From: UBA4575 sp002386945
GTDB lineage: Bacteria; Pseudomonadota; Gammaproteobacteria; UBA4575
Direction of reading: 5' to 3'
DNA length: 64,000 bases
Assembly (NCBI GenBank): GCA_943789445.1
Contig: CALSUC010000002.1
Span: 248,001 to 312,000 of the forward strand
A program made the translations under genes and the position numbers. The notes beneath the pieces were generated by a model that worked only from the letters and a program-made list of their open reading frames with translations, did not search any database and was not told the DNA's origin. Below are positions 1-8,935 of this stretch, one piece after another. Every line of letters begins with the position of its first letter. The stretch's first letter is position 1.

Positions 1-1019
1 GGATTACCAATGTTGATGAAATGACTGATCTGAGTAAGTCCTTGCGCACGCTATTGAAAGAAAAAGCACAAATTAGCTTCCCACAGATCAGTAGTGAGTC
101 TGTTTCTGATGATGGCACTATCAAATGGTTGCTAGAAGTAGGGGCAGATAACGGTATTGAAGTCGTTTATATCCCGGAAAAAAATCGGGCAACATTATGT
201 ATTTCTTCACAAGTCGGTTGTGCCCTAGATTGCACATTTTGCGCAACTGCACGGCAAGGCTTTAATCGTAATCTCACAGCGGCTGAAATTATTGGCCAGG
301 TCTGGGTGGCTCAGAGTCGATTAAATCAGTTATATGACGGTGAAAGAAGAATCACTAATGTGGTCTTTATGGGGATGGGCGAGCCTCTGCTTAACTTTGA
401 TAGTGTTGTTTCAACCATAAATATTCTATTGGATGACTTTGCTTATGGTTTAAGTAAGCGCAGAGTCACCGTGAGCACATCAGGTGTAGTCCCTAAAATT
501 GATCGCCTATCTGATGAGGTGGATGTCAGCTTGGCTGTTTCATTACACGCACCAACGGATGAGACGCGAAATGAATTAGTACCACTCAATCAGAAATATC
601 CAATTGAAGTGCTATTGGCCTCTTGCCAACGTTATTTAGATCAAAAAAATCGTAAAGAAAGTATTACTTTTGAATATGTCATGCTTGATGGCATTAACGA
701 TAGTGTTAAAGACGCACAAAAATTGGCAAAGCTATTAAAGCCGCTACGTTCTAAAGTGAATCTAATTCCATTTAATAGTTTTGAGGGTTCAGGTTATGAA
801 CGATCACCTCAGCCTGTTATCGATCGGTTTAGTCAGATATTGATGCGAGCAGGACTAGTGGTCATCACTAGGCGTCCTCGTGGTGAGGATATCGCTGCAG
901 CCTGTGGTCAGCTTGCAGGTCAAGTGCGTGATAAGGCACATCGGCAAAATCATTATGTCCGGTTATTTGAGCGCTCTAAACTGAGTCGACGTATCGACAT
1001 AAATGCAGTAAAAACATAG
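1..1019 (+). CDS. rlmN: 23S rRNA/tRNA adenine-C2 methyltransferase RlmN (5' end cut by window)
   Basis: Radical-SAM enzyme that methylates C2 of A2503 in 23S rRNA (and A37 of some tRNAs). The radical-SAM cluster motif CxxxCxxC is visible as CALDCTFC, and the second catalytic cysteine lies in AACGQLAG near the C-terminus. The GMGEPLLN motif is also present. The gene is open upstream of the ATG at 21: the six codons before it (ITNVDE) read straight into the family's conserved DEMTDLSK region. The true start is therefore outside the window, and about 25-30 N-terminal residues are missing. It is followed after 32 bp by rodZ on the same strand. Confidence 0.96.
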   Translation, partial: ITNVDEMTDLSKSLRTLLKEKAQISFPQISSESVSDDGTIKWLLEVGADNGIEVVYIPEKNRATLCISSQVGCALDCTFCATARQGFNRNLTAAEIIGQVWVAQSRLNQLYDGERRITNVVFMGMGEPLLNFDSVVSTINILLDDFAYGLSKRRVTVSTSGVVPKIDRLSDEVDVSLAVSLHAPTDETRNELVPLNQKYPIEVLLASCQRYLDQKNRKESITFEYVMLDGINDSVKDAQKLAKLLKPLRSKVNLIPFNSFEGSGYERSPQPVIDRFSQILMRAGLVVITRRPRGEDIAAACGQLAGQVRDKAHRQNHYVRLFERSKLSRRIDINAVKT

Positions 1020-1051
1020 TCCTACATTTTCGTTGCGAGTATTATTAAGTT

Positions 1052-1954
1052 ATGAGCAGTGAGGAATCTATACAATCAGAAAAGCTTTCTTTCGGTAATC
1101 AACTGAAAGAAGCGCGTCAGTGCAAAGGTATTAGCGATATAGAGCTGGCCAGAAAAACGCACCTAGGCGTGGGTTTAATTCAATCCTTAGAGCGGGAAGA
1201 AGCCAGTGTTGTTCGCCGTGTAAGCTATGTACGTGGCTATATTCGAAGCTGTGCCAAAGTCTTAGAAATCGATCCATCCCCTATTCTTGATGCTTATGAG
1301 CAACAAATTGGAAAGCATATTGTCGAGAAAGACAAGAGTGAGTTGCTGACTATGCCGTTGCATCCCACGGGACAAAGGAAGAAGAAAGTAATATGGACTG
1401 TCGGTGTTATTACCGTACTGGCACTGTTGTTGAGTTATCTATATTTTGAGCCAGAAGTGCAGTTACCGACATCATTGTCAGTTTTAGAGAGTTACCACTC
1501 GGTAGATGAAGAGGCCTTGCCGTTAGAGCAACAATCAGAGGTGGTAGCAGATACGGTAAACGAAAATATGCTGCAGCCAATTACTGCAGAAAGTGACATT
1601 GAGCCTTCCTTGCCGCCAGCTATAGAGCCCGAGGTGTCATCATCAGAGCCTGTAGTTGAGCGTTTGTCAGAGATTAGCAACGATGCTTTAGTAGACGTTG
1701 GTAGGACTAATCTTGAATTGATTATCCGCCTACGCTGTTGGATTGAAATAGTCGATGCACAGGGGCAGGTTCTATTGCGTGATGTATATGAACCACTGCA
1801 AACCCAAAGGGTTTCAGGTGTGCCGCCATTTGATGTTGTGTTGGGTCATGCATCTGGCATTAATTTAAAGGTAGATAACCAAAAATTTGATTTTTCACGT
1901 TATATACGACGTGATCGATCCGCACATTTTACTATTCGCAACCCTGATCTCTGA
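1052..1954 (+). CDS. rodZ: Cytoskeleton protein RodZ (HTH, one TM, C-terminal DUF4115)
   Basis: RodZ is a bitopic inner-membrane protein that links MreB to the elongation machinery in rod-shaped cells. The N-terminal Cro/CI-like helix-turn-helix covers residues 14-80, with the family signature RRVSYVRGYIRSCAKVL. A basic cluster (QRKKKV) precedes one membrane segment at about 113-132. A long acidic, Ser/Pro-rich periplasmic linker runs to about 220, and a C-terminal DUF4115 beta domain (LRCWIEIVDAQG...VLGHASGINL) follows. The start is the ATG 32 bp after rlmN, with no strong ribosome-binding site. In many relatives pilF lies before rodZ and ispG after it; neither is here. Family assignment is firm. 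Confidence 0.93.
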   Translation: MSSEESIQSEKLSFGNQLKEARQCKGISDIELARKTHLGVGLIQSLEREEASVVRRVSYVRGYIRSCAKVLEIDPSPILDAYEQQIGKHIVEKDKSELLTMPLHPTGQRKKKVIWTVGVITVLALLLSYLYFEPEVQLPTSLSVLESYHSVDEEALPLEQQSEVVADTVNENMLQPITAESDIEPSLPPAIEPEVSSSEPVVERLSEISNDALVDVGRTNLELIIRLRCWIEIVDAQGQVLLRDVYEPLQTQRVSGVPPFDVVLGHASGINLKVDNQKFDFSRYIRRDRSAHFTIRNPDL

Positions 1955-1965
1955 GTACTAAAAGT

Positions 1966-3246
1966 ATGAGCAGTAATATCCAATCCATACGTGGCATGCA
2001 TGATTTTGCGCCTGGCCCAACTGAGCTACTACGTTTGATGGAACGTAAGCTGATTACGGTCCTTGAGCAATATGGCTACCAAGAGATTCGTACGCCTGTT
2101 GTTGAAAAACTAGAATTATTTAAACGGTCTATAGGCGAAGTGACAGATATCGTCGAAAAAGAAATGTACGCCTTTGAAGACCGTGGTGGTGACTATTTAG
2201 CGCTACGACCTGAGGGTACAGCAAGTACGGTGCGTGCTGGGATACAAAATGGTTGGTTGCATAATCAACAGCAACGCCTCTGGTACATGGGCCCCTTCTT
2301 TCGTCGAGAACGCCCACAAAAAGGACGTTATCGTCAATTTCATCAGTTAGGTGTAGAGACCTTTGGTTTTGGCGGCCCCGATATGGACGCTGAATTAATC
2401 CTGTTATCACGATCCATCTGGCGTGTACTGGGTCTGCCACTCGAGCAGTTGGAATTACAAATTAATACTCTAGGTGACCCAGCAGCACGAGCTGAACATC
2501 GCAGTAAGTTGATTGAATACCTGAGTGATCATCATGATCGTTTAGATGAAGATGCGCGTGGTCGATTGCAAACTAACCCATTACGTATTCTTGATAGTAA
2601 AAATCCTGAAGTCCAAGCCGTGGTTAAATCGGCACCGTTGTTGATGGATTATCTCGATCAGGAAGCCTTAGAGCATTTTGAACAGTTGAAGACACAGTTG
2701 ACTGCATTGTCGATTCCTTTCCATGTTAATCCCACTTTAGTGCGTGGCTTGGATTACTACAATCGGACGGTTTTTGAATGGGTATCTAACTCATTAGGCG
2801 CACAGGGTACGGTCTGTGCAGGCGGGCGCTATGATGGCTTAGTTGAGCAATTAGGTGCTCGTGCAACACCGGCAGCTGGCTTTGCTATCGGGATAGAGCG
2901 GTTATTTAGCTTAGTAGAAGACCAAATGGCAGACCAAGCCCCTAAACTTTCGGCCTATTTGGTCGCAGTTGGAGAAGGTAGTACTGCGGCTGCATTCGCG
3001 TTAGCAGAACGTATTCGCCAGCAGCAGCCAACATTTACTGTTCAGATGAACTGTGGGGGTGGTAGTATCAAGTCGCAGATGAAGCGGGCAGACCGCTCGG
3101 GCGCGCAAGTTGCCCTAATACTCGGTGAAAGTGAGCTAGAAAGTGGCTTAGTTACCGTTAAATTCTTGCAGCAGGATCAACCGCAACAGCAATTGTCGCT
3201 GGATCAACTAGTGATGCAGATTACCGAGAACAGTTTAGGAGTATAG
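1966..3246 (+). CDS. hisS: Histidyl-tRNA synthetase
   Basis: Class II aminoacyl-tRNA synthetase that charges tRNA-His in the cytoplasm. It begins IQSIRGMHDFAP, the usual HisRS N-terminus. Motif 2 is seen as FRRERPQKGRYRQFHQ, the HisA motifs as LVRGLDYYNRTVFEW and GGRYDGL, and motif 3 as AAGFAIGIERL. The C-terminal 95 residues fit the anticodon-binding domain (MNCGGGSIKSQMKRADRSGA). At 426 aa the length is normal. It sits 11 bp after rodZ and 4 bp before yfgM, so these genes are very likely cotranscribed. ispG, which often separates rodZ and hisS, is absent. Confidence 0.98.
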   Translation: MSSNIQSIRGMHDFAPGPTELLRLMERKLITVLEQYGYQEIRTPVVEKLELFKRSIGEVTDIVEKEMYAFEDRGGDYLALRPEGTASTVRAGIQNGWLHNQQQRLWYMGPFFRRERPQKGRYRQFHQLGVETFGFGGPDMDAELILLSRSIWRVLGLPLEQLELQINTLGDPAARAEHRSKLIEYLSDHHDRLDEDARGRLQTNPLRILDSKNPEVQAVVKSAPLLMDYLDQEALEHFEQLKTQLTALSIPFHVNPTLVRGLDYYNRTVFEWVSNSLGAQGTVCAGGRYDGLVEQLGARATPAAGFAIGIERLFSLVEDQMADQAPKLSAYLVAVGEGSTAAAFALAERIRQQQPTFTVQMNCGGGSIKSQMKRADRSGAQVALILGESELESGLVTVKFLQQDQPQQQLSLDQLVMQITENSLGV

Positions 3247-3250
3247 CAGC

Positions 3251-3886
3251 GTGGCTGAATACGAAACCGAAGAAGAACAAGTCGAAGCCCTGAAGGCTTG
3301 GTGGAAGAAGAATGGTAAATCCGTCATCGGTGGCGGAATAATTGGTATTGCTAGTATTTTCGGCTGGAAATACTGGGGTCAGCAACAAGACCTCCACACT
3401 CTAGCGGGTTCGGATAAATTCAATGAGATACGCGGTGCTATCCTACTCCAAGATCTAGAGGCGATTGCATTGCAAGCGACTGATCTTAAAGAAAATTATA
3501 GTGAATCATCCTACGCTACTTTAGGCGCCCTGATGCTGGCTAAAGTGTCGGTACAAAAGGAAGATTACGCAGCTGCAGCTGAGAACCTACATTGGGTGGT
3601 TGCTAATTCAGATCAAGATGCATTAGTCACTGTTGCTAGTATAAGACTAGCTCGTGTATTGCTTGTAGAAGGTGAATTAGCACAGGTTGAAGCGCTTTTA
3701 AACCAAGATTACCCACAGGCCTATAGTTCTCTGGTGGCTGAATTGAAAGGTGATTTATGGCTGCAAAAAGGCGATAAGCAAGCGGCATACGATGCGTATC
3801 AAGAGGCACTTCAGTCAGCGGATAGCGGTGATGTTCGTTTTATCCAGATGAAACAAGACAATCTAGGTCTAGTCACTAAGTCTTAA
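3251..3886 (+). CDS. yfgM: YfgM-like ancillary SecYEG translocon subunit (TPR_21)
   Basis: Membrane-anchored TPR protein. In E. coli YfgM associates with SecYEG and the chaperone PpiD and helps hand substrates to periplasmic chaperones. The N-terminus is acidic (AEYETEEEQVEALKAWWKKNGK), as is typical of the family. One membrane segment lies at about 24-44, and the rest is alpha-helical repeats facing the periplasm. The GTG start is only 4 bp after the hisS stop, supporting translational coupling. The length of 211 aa matches the family. Its place between hisS and bamB is the conserved gammaproteobacterial order. Confidence 0.92.
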   Translation: MAEYETEEEQVEALKAWWKKNGKSVIGGGIIGIASIFGWKYWGQQQDLHTLAGSDKFNEIRGAILLQDLEAIALQATDLKENYSESSYATLGALMLAKVSVQKEDYAAAAENLHWVVANSDQDALVTVASIRLARVLLVEGELAQVEALLNQDYPQAYSSLVAELKGDLWLQKGDKQAAYDAYQEALQSADSGDVRFIQMKQDNLGLVTKS

Positions 3887-3897
3887 GGACTTAGTCA

Positions 3898-5112
3898 GTG
3901 GTGAATACGGCAGTGAATATTTTAATAAAATCTTATCTTAGGCTGTTTATCGGCAGCATCGCGGTCTTACTTGTGTCCGGGTGTAGCTATATTCCCTTCT
4001 TCGGTGATGATGACGATGAAGTCGTAATCGAATTGCGTGAACCAGCACTGTTGGTTGATTTCACCAAAGAACGTAGTGTCTACGAGCATTGGGATCGGTC
4101 TGGTGGCGGCAGTAACGATACATCAGCCAGTACATTGACTCCTTTGCTAGACCCAAAAGGATTTTTCTTTGCTGATAATAATTCAAAGATCACACGGTAT
4201 GACATAGCAACCGGTGAGACGCTCTGGTCTAACAAAATAGATAACGGTATTAGTGGTGGTGTTGGCGGTAATGCCGAGACTATTGTCGTAGGTGATGGAG
4301 AAGGTAATTTATCTGCCTATAGTGCAGCTGATGGTAGCTTACTTTGGGCGGTGGAACTTAGTAGTGAAGTGCTTGCGGTTTCAGCAGCTGATTCCGACAT
4401 GGTCGTAATTCGGACCAATGATAATCGAGTTTATGCTATCGAATTGCTTAGTGGTAAAAAAGTCTGGCAAGTAAACGAAACACCACCAGCTTTAACCATT
4501 CGTGGTGCAAGTCGTCCAGTTATTCATAAAGGCACGGTTTACGCTGGGTTTGATAATGGCAAGTTGTTGGCATTAGATCTACAAAGTGGTCGTATGCTCT
4601 GGGATGTACGGGTATCTATACCCTCGGGGCGTACTGAGCTAGATCGTTTAGTTGATCTAGACGGTGTTATTGCAGTTGATGATGATCTGGTTTTTGCTGC
4701 CAGTTACCATGGGAGAGTGGTAGCCGTTGCACGCACTACTGGTAAAGTACTCTGGACACGGGATATTGCTTCTATTTCTGGCGTGACCAGTGATGGGCAG
4801 CTTATCTATCTATCAGATCGAGATAGTCAGGTTTGGGCCTTACAGCGCTACACCGGCACGACTGAGTGGAAGCAAGAAAAATTATTATACCGACAGGCTT
4901 CATTACCGATTTCCATCGGTGCTGTTGTCATGGTTGGTGATTTTGAGGGCTATCTTCATCTATTAGCCAAAAAAGACGGCCGATTTGTTGGCCGAGCCAA
5001 GATTGCAAAGCGAGCCCTATCTAGCTTTGCTAGTCCCAGTGATGAAGGGATTGGATACATTACAGATATTACCGGAAGGTTTGCAGCTTACTCGCAGGCA
5101 CCCAATAACTAG
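3898..5112 (+). CDS. bamB: Outer-membrane assembly lipoprotein BamB
   Basis: Lipoprotein of the BAM complex, which inserts beta-barrel proteins into the outer membrane. A signal sequence ends in the lipobox LVSGC, with Cys29 the predicted lipidated residue. The Asp residues are not at the +2 position, which fits outer-membrane sorting. The remainder shows repeated PQQ-like blades (GETLWSNKI, GSLLWAVEL, GKKVWQVNE, GRMLWDVRV, GKVLWTRDI, GTTEWKQE), consistent with the eight-bladed propeller. Two consecutive GTG codons (3898 and 3901) are possible starts. It lies 11 bp after yfgM and before der, the conserved arrangement. Confidence 0.95.
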   Translation: MVNTAVNILIKSYLRLFIGSIAVLLVSGCSYIPFFGDDDDEVVIELREPALLVDFTKERSVYEHWDRSGGGSNDTSASTLTPLLDPKGFFFADNNSKITRYDIATGETLWSNKIDNGISGGVGGNAETIVVGDGEGNLSAYSAADGSLLWAVELSSEVLAVSAADSDMVVIRTNDNRVYAIELLSGKKVWQVNETPPALTIRGASRPVIHKGTVYAGFDNGKLLALDLQSGRMLWDVRVSIPSGRTELDRLVDLDGVIAVDDDLVFAASYHGRVVAVARTTGKVLWTRDIASISGVTSDGQLIYLSDRDSQVWALQRYTGTTEWKQEKLLYRQASLPISIGAVVMVGDFEGYLHLLAKKDGRFVGRAKIAKRALSSFASPSDEGIGYITDITGRFAAYSQAPNN

Positions 5113-5159
5113 CCTATCGCCTAGTATTAGGCTCTAGTTATCTCACTGAATTAGTTATC

Positions 5160-6545
5160 ATGCGCCCTTTAATTGCCCTCATTGGTCGACCGAATGTTGG
5201 AAAGTCGACTCTATTTAACTTTCTCACGCGTAGTCGTGATGCCCTCGTTGCTGATTTCCCAGGACTAACGCGAGACCGTAAATACGGATTCTGTGATCGT
5301 TATGAAAGGTCTTGTGTTGTTGTTGATACTGGCGGTATTGCAGATCAGGAAAATGAGCTTGATGAAGGCATGCAAGCACAGACTGATTTGGCGATTGAAG
5401 AGGCTGCCATCGTCTTGTTATTGGTCGATTCGAAGCAAGGTTTAGTCCCAGAAGATTTAAATATTATTGCTGATCTACGTAAGAAGAGCATTAATTTTTA
5501 TCTGGTTGTGAATAAAATCGACAGTGAAAACGCAGCTACTGCTGCTTCTGATTTCTATCAAATCAGCGCCGATGAAGTGTTTCCAATTGCGGCTAGAACG
5601 GGCCGTGGAGTGCAGCCTTTATTAGAGGCCTTGCTGCCTGAGGCTAGCGAGGAAGACCTGCTGCCAATGACTGATTCTGGTGCTACTCGGATCGCTGTTA
5701 TCGGTAGACCAAACGCTGGGAAATCTACCCTGATTAATGCCTTGCTGCGAGAAGATCGACTGATTACCTCAGCCATTCCTGGTACTACACGTGACAGCGT
5801 CACCATCCCATTTGAATTTGATAATCATCAATATGAGCTGATTGATACTGCTGGTGTGCGACGTAGGGTTAAGGTGAAAGAAACGGTAGAGAAATTTAGT
5901 ATCGTACAGACCTTGTCTTCAGTGGCCTCAGCCCATGTTGTTATCTGTGTTGTTGATTTACTGGAAGGTCTGGCTGACCAAGACAGCACACTATTAGAGA
6001 TAGCCCTGCGTGAAGGGCGTGCTTGTGTGCTTGCGATCAACAAAACAGATAGTGCGAGTAAGGATGATTATACGGTCTTAGATTATACCGTGGATACCAA
6101 GTATCGTTATCTGACCTATGTGCAGAAGATTAATATCTCAGCGAAGAAAAAAATCGGGCTGAAAAAGTTAATGCATGCCGTGATGCTGGCAAATAAAAGT
6201 GCCGCTCTGGATGTGACGACATCTGAACTGAATAAGGTATTGGAAAGAGCAGTCATTGCAAATCCACCACCGATGATTCATGGCCGACGTATTAAACTAC
6301 GCTACATGCATCAAGGTGGATCTTATCCTCCAACCTTTGTCCTGTTTGGTAATCAAACTAATAAGCTGCCACCCACTTATTTACGGTATTTAGAAAATCA
6401 TTTCCGTAAGTCATTTAAGTTAGTTGGTACGCCAGTCCGCTTCTTGCTGCGCAACTCGGAAAACCCGTTTGCTGGTAAGCGTAATATTTTGACTGCAAGA
6501 CAGCTCAAAAAGCGCGAACGTATTATGAAGCATAAGCGTCGTTAG
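5160..6545 (+). CDS. der: Ribosome-assembly GTPase Der (EngA)
   Basis: Essential GTPase acting in late 50S subunit assembly. Its two tandem GTPase domains are plain: G1 motifs GRPNVGKST (residues 8-16) and GRPNAGKST (about 182-190), each followed by a DTxG (DTGGI, DTAGV) and an NKxD motif (NKIDS, NKTDS). The C-terminal KH-like domain ends in a very basic tail (KKRERIMKHKRR), as expected for rRNA binding. At 461 aa the length is normal. The gene follows bamB by 47 bp and precedes an aminotransferase by 19 bp. Confidence 0.98.
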   Translation: MRPLIALIGRPNVGKSTLFNFLTRSRDALVADFPGLTRDRKYGFCDRYERSCVVVDTGGIADQENELDEGMQAQTDLAIEEAAIVLLLVDSKQGLVPEDLNIIADLRKKSINFYLVVNKIDSENAATAASDFYQISADEVFPIAARTGRGVQPLLEALLPEASEEDLLPMTDSGATRIAVIGRPNAGKSTLINALLREDRLITSAIPGTTRDSVTIPFEFDNHQYELIDTAGVRRRVKVKETVEKFSIVQTLSSVASAHVVICVVDLLEGLADQDSTLLEIALREGRACVLAINKTDSASKDDYTVLDYTVDTKYRYLTYVQKINISAKKKIGLKKLMHAVMLANKSAALDVTTSELNKVLERAVIANPPPMIHGRRIKLRYMHQGGSYPPTFVLFGNQTNKLPPTYLRYLENHFRKSFKLVGTPVRFLLRNSENPFAGKRNILTARQLKKRERIMKHKRR

Positions 6546-6564
6546 ATTCGTATAGGTTAAGTGT

Positions 6565-7728
6565 ATGTCGAAGGTTCTTAGCACCAACGTACAGCCATTT
6601 CATGTGATGGATATTCTTGCGCGTTGCAAGCAAATGGAAGCGCAGGGTATCGACGTAGTGCATATGGAAATTGGTGAACCTGATTTCCCAACACCAGAGC
6701 CTATCATTCAAGCCGGCATGCAAGCACTGCAGGCAGGAGCGACTCACTATACCTCGGCGCAGGGCCTGCCTGAATTACGCCATGCGGTTAGTGAGTACTA
6801 TCAGAGTCGGTTTTCAGCACAGGTCGATGCGGATGAAATTATCATCACGCCAGGTGCCTCAGGTGCCTTACAACTGTTGTTTGCAGCCCTACTGCAAGAT
6901 AAGAAAAAAATCATGTTATGTGATCCTAGCTATCCCTGTTATGCGAATCTATCACGTATACAGGGTGCTGAGCGTGTTGCCGTGGCAGTGGATGAGAGCA
7001 CTCAGTTTCAAATCACATTGGAATTGGTCGAGCGTCATTGGCAACAAGGGATTGCAGCGGTGATGGTGGCAAGCCCTTCAAATCCTACTGGCACCCTGTG
7101 TGATGCTGATGAGCTCAAACGCATTGCTAAATTCTTAGAACAGCGAGATGCTTACCTGATTGTCGATGAGATCTATCAAGGTCTAGTGTATGCCGGTGAA
7201 AATAACACCCTCGCAGGTGCTGCAGATAATGTCTTAGTGCTGAATAGTTTTTCTAAGTTCTTTGGGATGACGGGTTGGCGGCTAGGTTGGTTAACAGCAG
7301 CTAAGCAACATATCCCTGCACTTGATGCGATTGCACAGAATAGTTATCTGGCTGCCTCAACGATCTCACAGCACGCCGCTATAGCTGCTTTCAATCAAGA
7401 CACACAGGCTATTCTAGAGCAGCGACGACAGCAATTTCATACGCGGCGAGACTTCGTCTGCCAAGCATTAGCGGATATGGGTTTGGCCGTGAGTTGTATG
7501 CCGCAAGGTGCATTCTATGTGTATGTGAATATCGCCAAATTGCAGGTGGATAGTTTTGTTTTCTGTCAGCAGTTATTACAAGAACAGGCCTTAGCGATTA
7601 CTCCAGGTTGTGATTTTGGACAATACCGAGCGAATGAATTCGTGCGTCTTGCTTACACTACGAGCGAGGATCGCTTAGCTGAAGGGATGCGACGGCTAGC
7701 GCAGTTTATAGCTTCACTATTGGCTTAA
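6565..7728 (+). CDS. PLP-dependent class I/II aminotransferase
   Basis: Fold-type I aminotransferase, cytoplasmic. The substrate-binding stretch IGEPDFPTPEPI, the PSNPTGT motif, the DEIYQGLVY loop, and the Schiff-base lysine in NSFSKFFGMTGWRLGW are all present. The C-terminal arginine that grips the alpha-carboxylate is in FVRLAYTTSEDRL. Such proteins include alanine/aspartate and aromatic aminotransferases, and the sequence alone does not settle the amino acid used. It follows der by 19 bp and probably shares its transcript. At 387 aa it is complete. A frame-shifted reading of 6671-7063 is a shadow of this gene. Confidence 0.9.
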   Translation: MSKVLSTNVQPFHVMDILARCKQMEAQGIDVVHMEIGEPDFPTPEPIIQAGMQALQAGATHYTSAQGLPELRHAVSEYYQSRFSAQVDADEIIITPGASGALQLLFAALLQDKKKIMLCDPSYPCYANLSRIQGAERVAVAVDESTQFQITLELVERHWQQGIAAVMVASPSNPTGTLCDADELKRIAKFLEQRDAYLIVDEIYQGLVYAGENNTLAGAADNVLVLNSFSKFFGMTGWRLGWLTAAKQHIPALDAIAQNSYLAASTISQHAAIAAFNQDTQAILEQRRQQFHTRRDFVCQALADMGLAVSCMPQGAFYVYVNIAKLQVDSFVFCQQLLQEQALAITPGCDFGQYRANEFVRLAYTTSEDRLAEGMRRLAQFIASLLA

Positions 7729-7743
7729 ACCCATCAGCATGTA

Positions 7744-8457
7744 TTAATCAGCAAATCTTTGATCGCTGGTCACTTCACTATATATCGCAGTTGCTGCAAC
7801 CACTGCCGCCGGCATCAATAGAAAATTCAGTACCGGGATTAAGCTCAAGAGGCTGGCGCTAAAGCCAAAGCGCCAACAGATTCCACGATTTTGTTTGACC
7901 CAAACACGGCTTTGTTGGAAGTTGCGATCATGATTGGATAAAGGGTAATCCAAGTATTCTAGGCTGAGCATCCATGCTGAAAAAACAAACCACAGCAGAC
8001 TGGCGATTAGGTTTAGCCCTGGGATAAAAAACAAGATAATTAAGGGGGCTGCACGCAATAAGAAATAGCGCAGCTTTTGAAACTCTTTTTGTACGTCAGA
8101 AAAGGCCCTTTTAAAGACAGACTGCTGATTAGTACTTATCTCTACTCCCTCTGGTCGTAAGAGATGCTCGGCACGTTCAGATAATAGATTATTGAAGGGC
8201 GCTGCAATCAGATTGGCAACCAGTCCAAACACCTGAAAAATAAAGAGACTGAAGCCGATAAAAACGACCGGCAGGATGAGCCATTGAGCCCAGGCTAACC
8301 ACGCGGGTAATAGGCTTTCTAGGTAGCTAAATAATGAAGTCATAGCCCACCAGAGGGTGGAACCTAATAGCAGGCTATTGATCAGTAAGGGGATGAGTAC
8401 AAAGCGACGTAGCTTAGGGTGTCGCAATAAGCCCAGACCTAGCAATAAATGTCTCAT
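7744..8457 (-). CDS. cysZ: Sulfate transporter CysZ (EI24 family)
   Basis: Inner-membrane protein of the EI24/CysZ family. E. coli CysZ moves sulfate into the cytoplasm for cysteine synthesis. About four hydrophobic segments are visible (near residues 20-45, 60-85, 135-165 and 200-225). The family stretch PFNNLLSERAEHLL and the run LQREF-like FQKLRYFLLRAAPLIILFFIPGLN are recognisable. No sulfur-assimilation genes lie nearby; the upstream neighbour on the same strand is queF, 22 bp away. The downstream end faces the aminotransferase gene. The assignment rests on family features; the substrate is inferred. Confidence 0.85.
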   Translation of the reverse strand: MRHLLLGLGLLRHPKLRRFVLIPLLINSLLLGSTLWWAMTSLFSYLESLLPAWLAWAQWLILPVVFIGFSLFIFQVFGLVANLIAAPFNNLLSERAEHLLRPEGVEISTNQQSVFKRAFSDVQKEFQKLRYFLLRAAPLIILFFIPGLNLIASLLWFVFSAWMLSLEYLDYPLSNHDRNFQQSRVWVKQNRGICWRFGFSASLLSLIPVLNFLLMPAAVVAATAIYSEVTSDQRFAD

Positions 8458-8479
8458 TCTAGAGCCATTTTATAATGAA

Positions 8480-8884
8480 TTAGCCTAAATCGCTCTGGGC
8501 TAACTCAACCAAATCTTCCGGTTTCCAGCCAGGCTTGCGATGCTCTACGGTGACAGAGGTATAAATACCGCCTCGGACGTTCCAGTTGGCCGTTAGGCGC
8601 ATAAATCGAGGCTCCGTTAGGGTGGCCAAGTCATTTAGGATTTTATTTGTTACCGCCTCGTGAAAGGCTCCTACATTACGGTAAGACCCCATGTATAATT
8701 TCAGGGACTTAAGCTCTACATTGCGTTGGTCAGAGACATATTCGAGCAAAAATTGAGCAAAATCTGGCTGTCCAGTTAGCGGGCACAAACAAGTAAATTC
8801 TGGAATAGTAATCCTGATGGTATAGTCACGGTTTGGTTCAGGATTCTCGAAGGTATCTAGGATACTTGTAGACTCTTTTGACAT
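8480..8884 (-). CDS. queF: NADPH-dependent 7-cyano-7-deazaguanine reductase QueF (short type)
   Basis: Reduces preQ0 to preQ1 in queuosine biosynthesis. At 134 aa this is the single-domain (YkvM-type) form. The catalytic cysteine is in FTCLCPLTGQPDFA, and the substrate/NADPH motif reads ELKSLKLYMGSYRNVGAFHE. The conserved C-terminal VEHRKPGW is also present. It starts at an ATG divergent from smc, only about 50 bp away, so the two promoters share this gap. cysZ follows 22 bp downstream. The longer two-domain QueF of E. coli is clearly different in length. Confidence 0.95.
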   Translation of the reverse strand: MSKESTSILDTFENPEPNRDYTIRITIPEFTCLCPLTGQPDFAQFLLEYVSDQRNVELKSLKLYMGSYRNVGAFHEAVTNKILNDLATLTEPRFMRLTANWNVRGGIYTSVTVEHRKPGWKPEDLVELAQSDLG

Positions 8885-8935
8885 TACATTCTCAACAGTT
8901 AGGTGAATCGCGCCTATCTTACTGGATTAGATTTA

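Noticed and set aside
6671..7063. 130-codon ORF in another frame inside the aminotransferase gene
   Set aside because: Full overlap with a well-supported gene and no family features.
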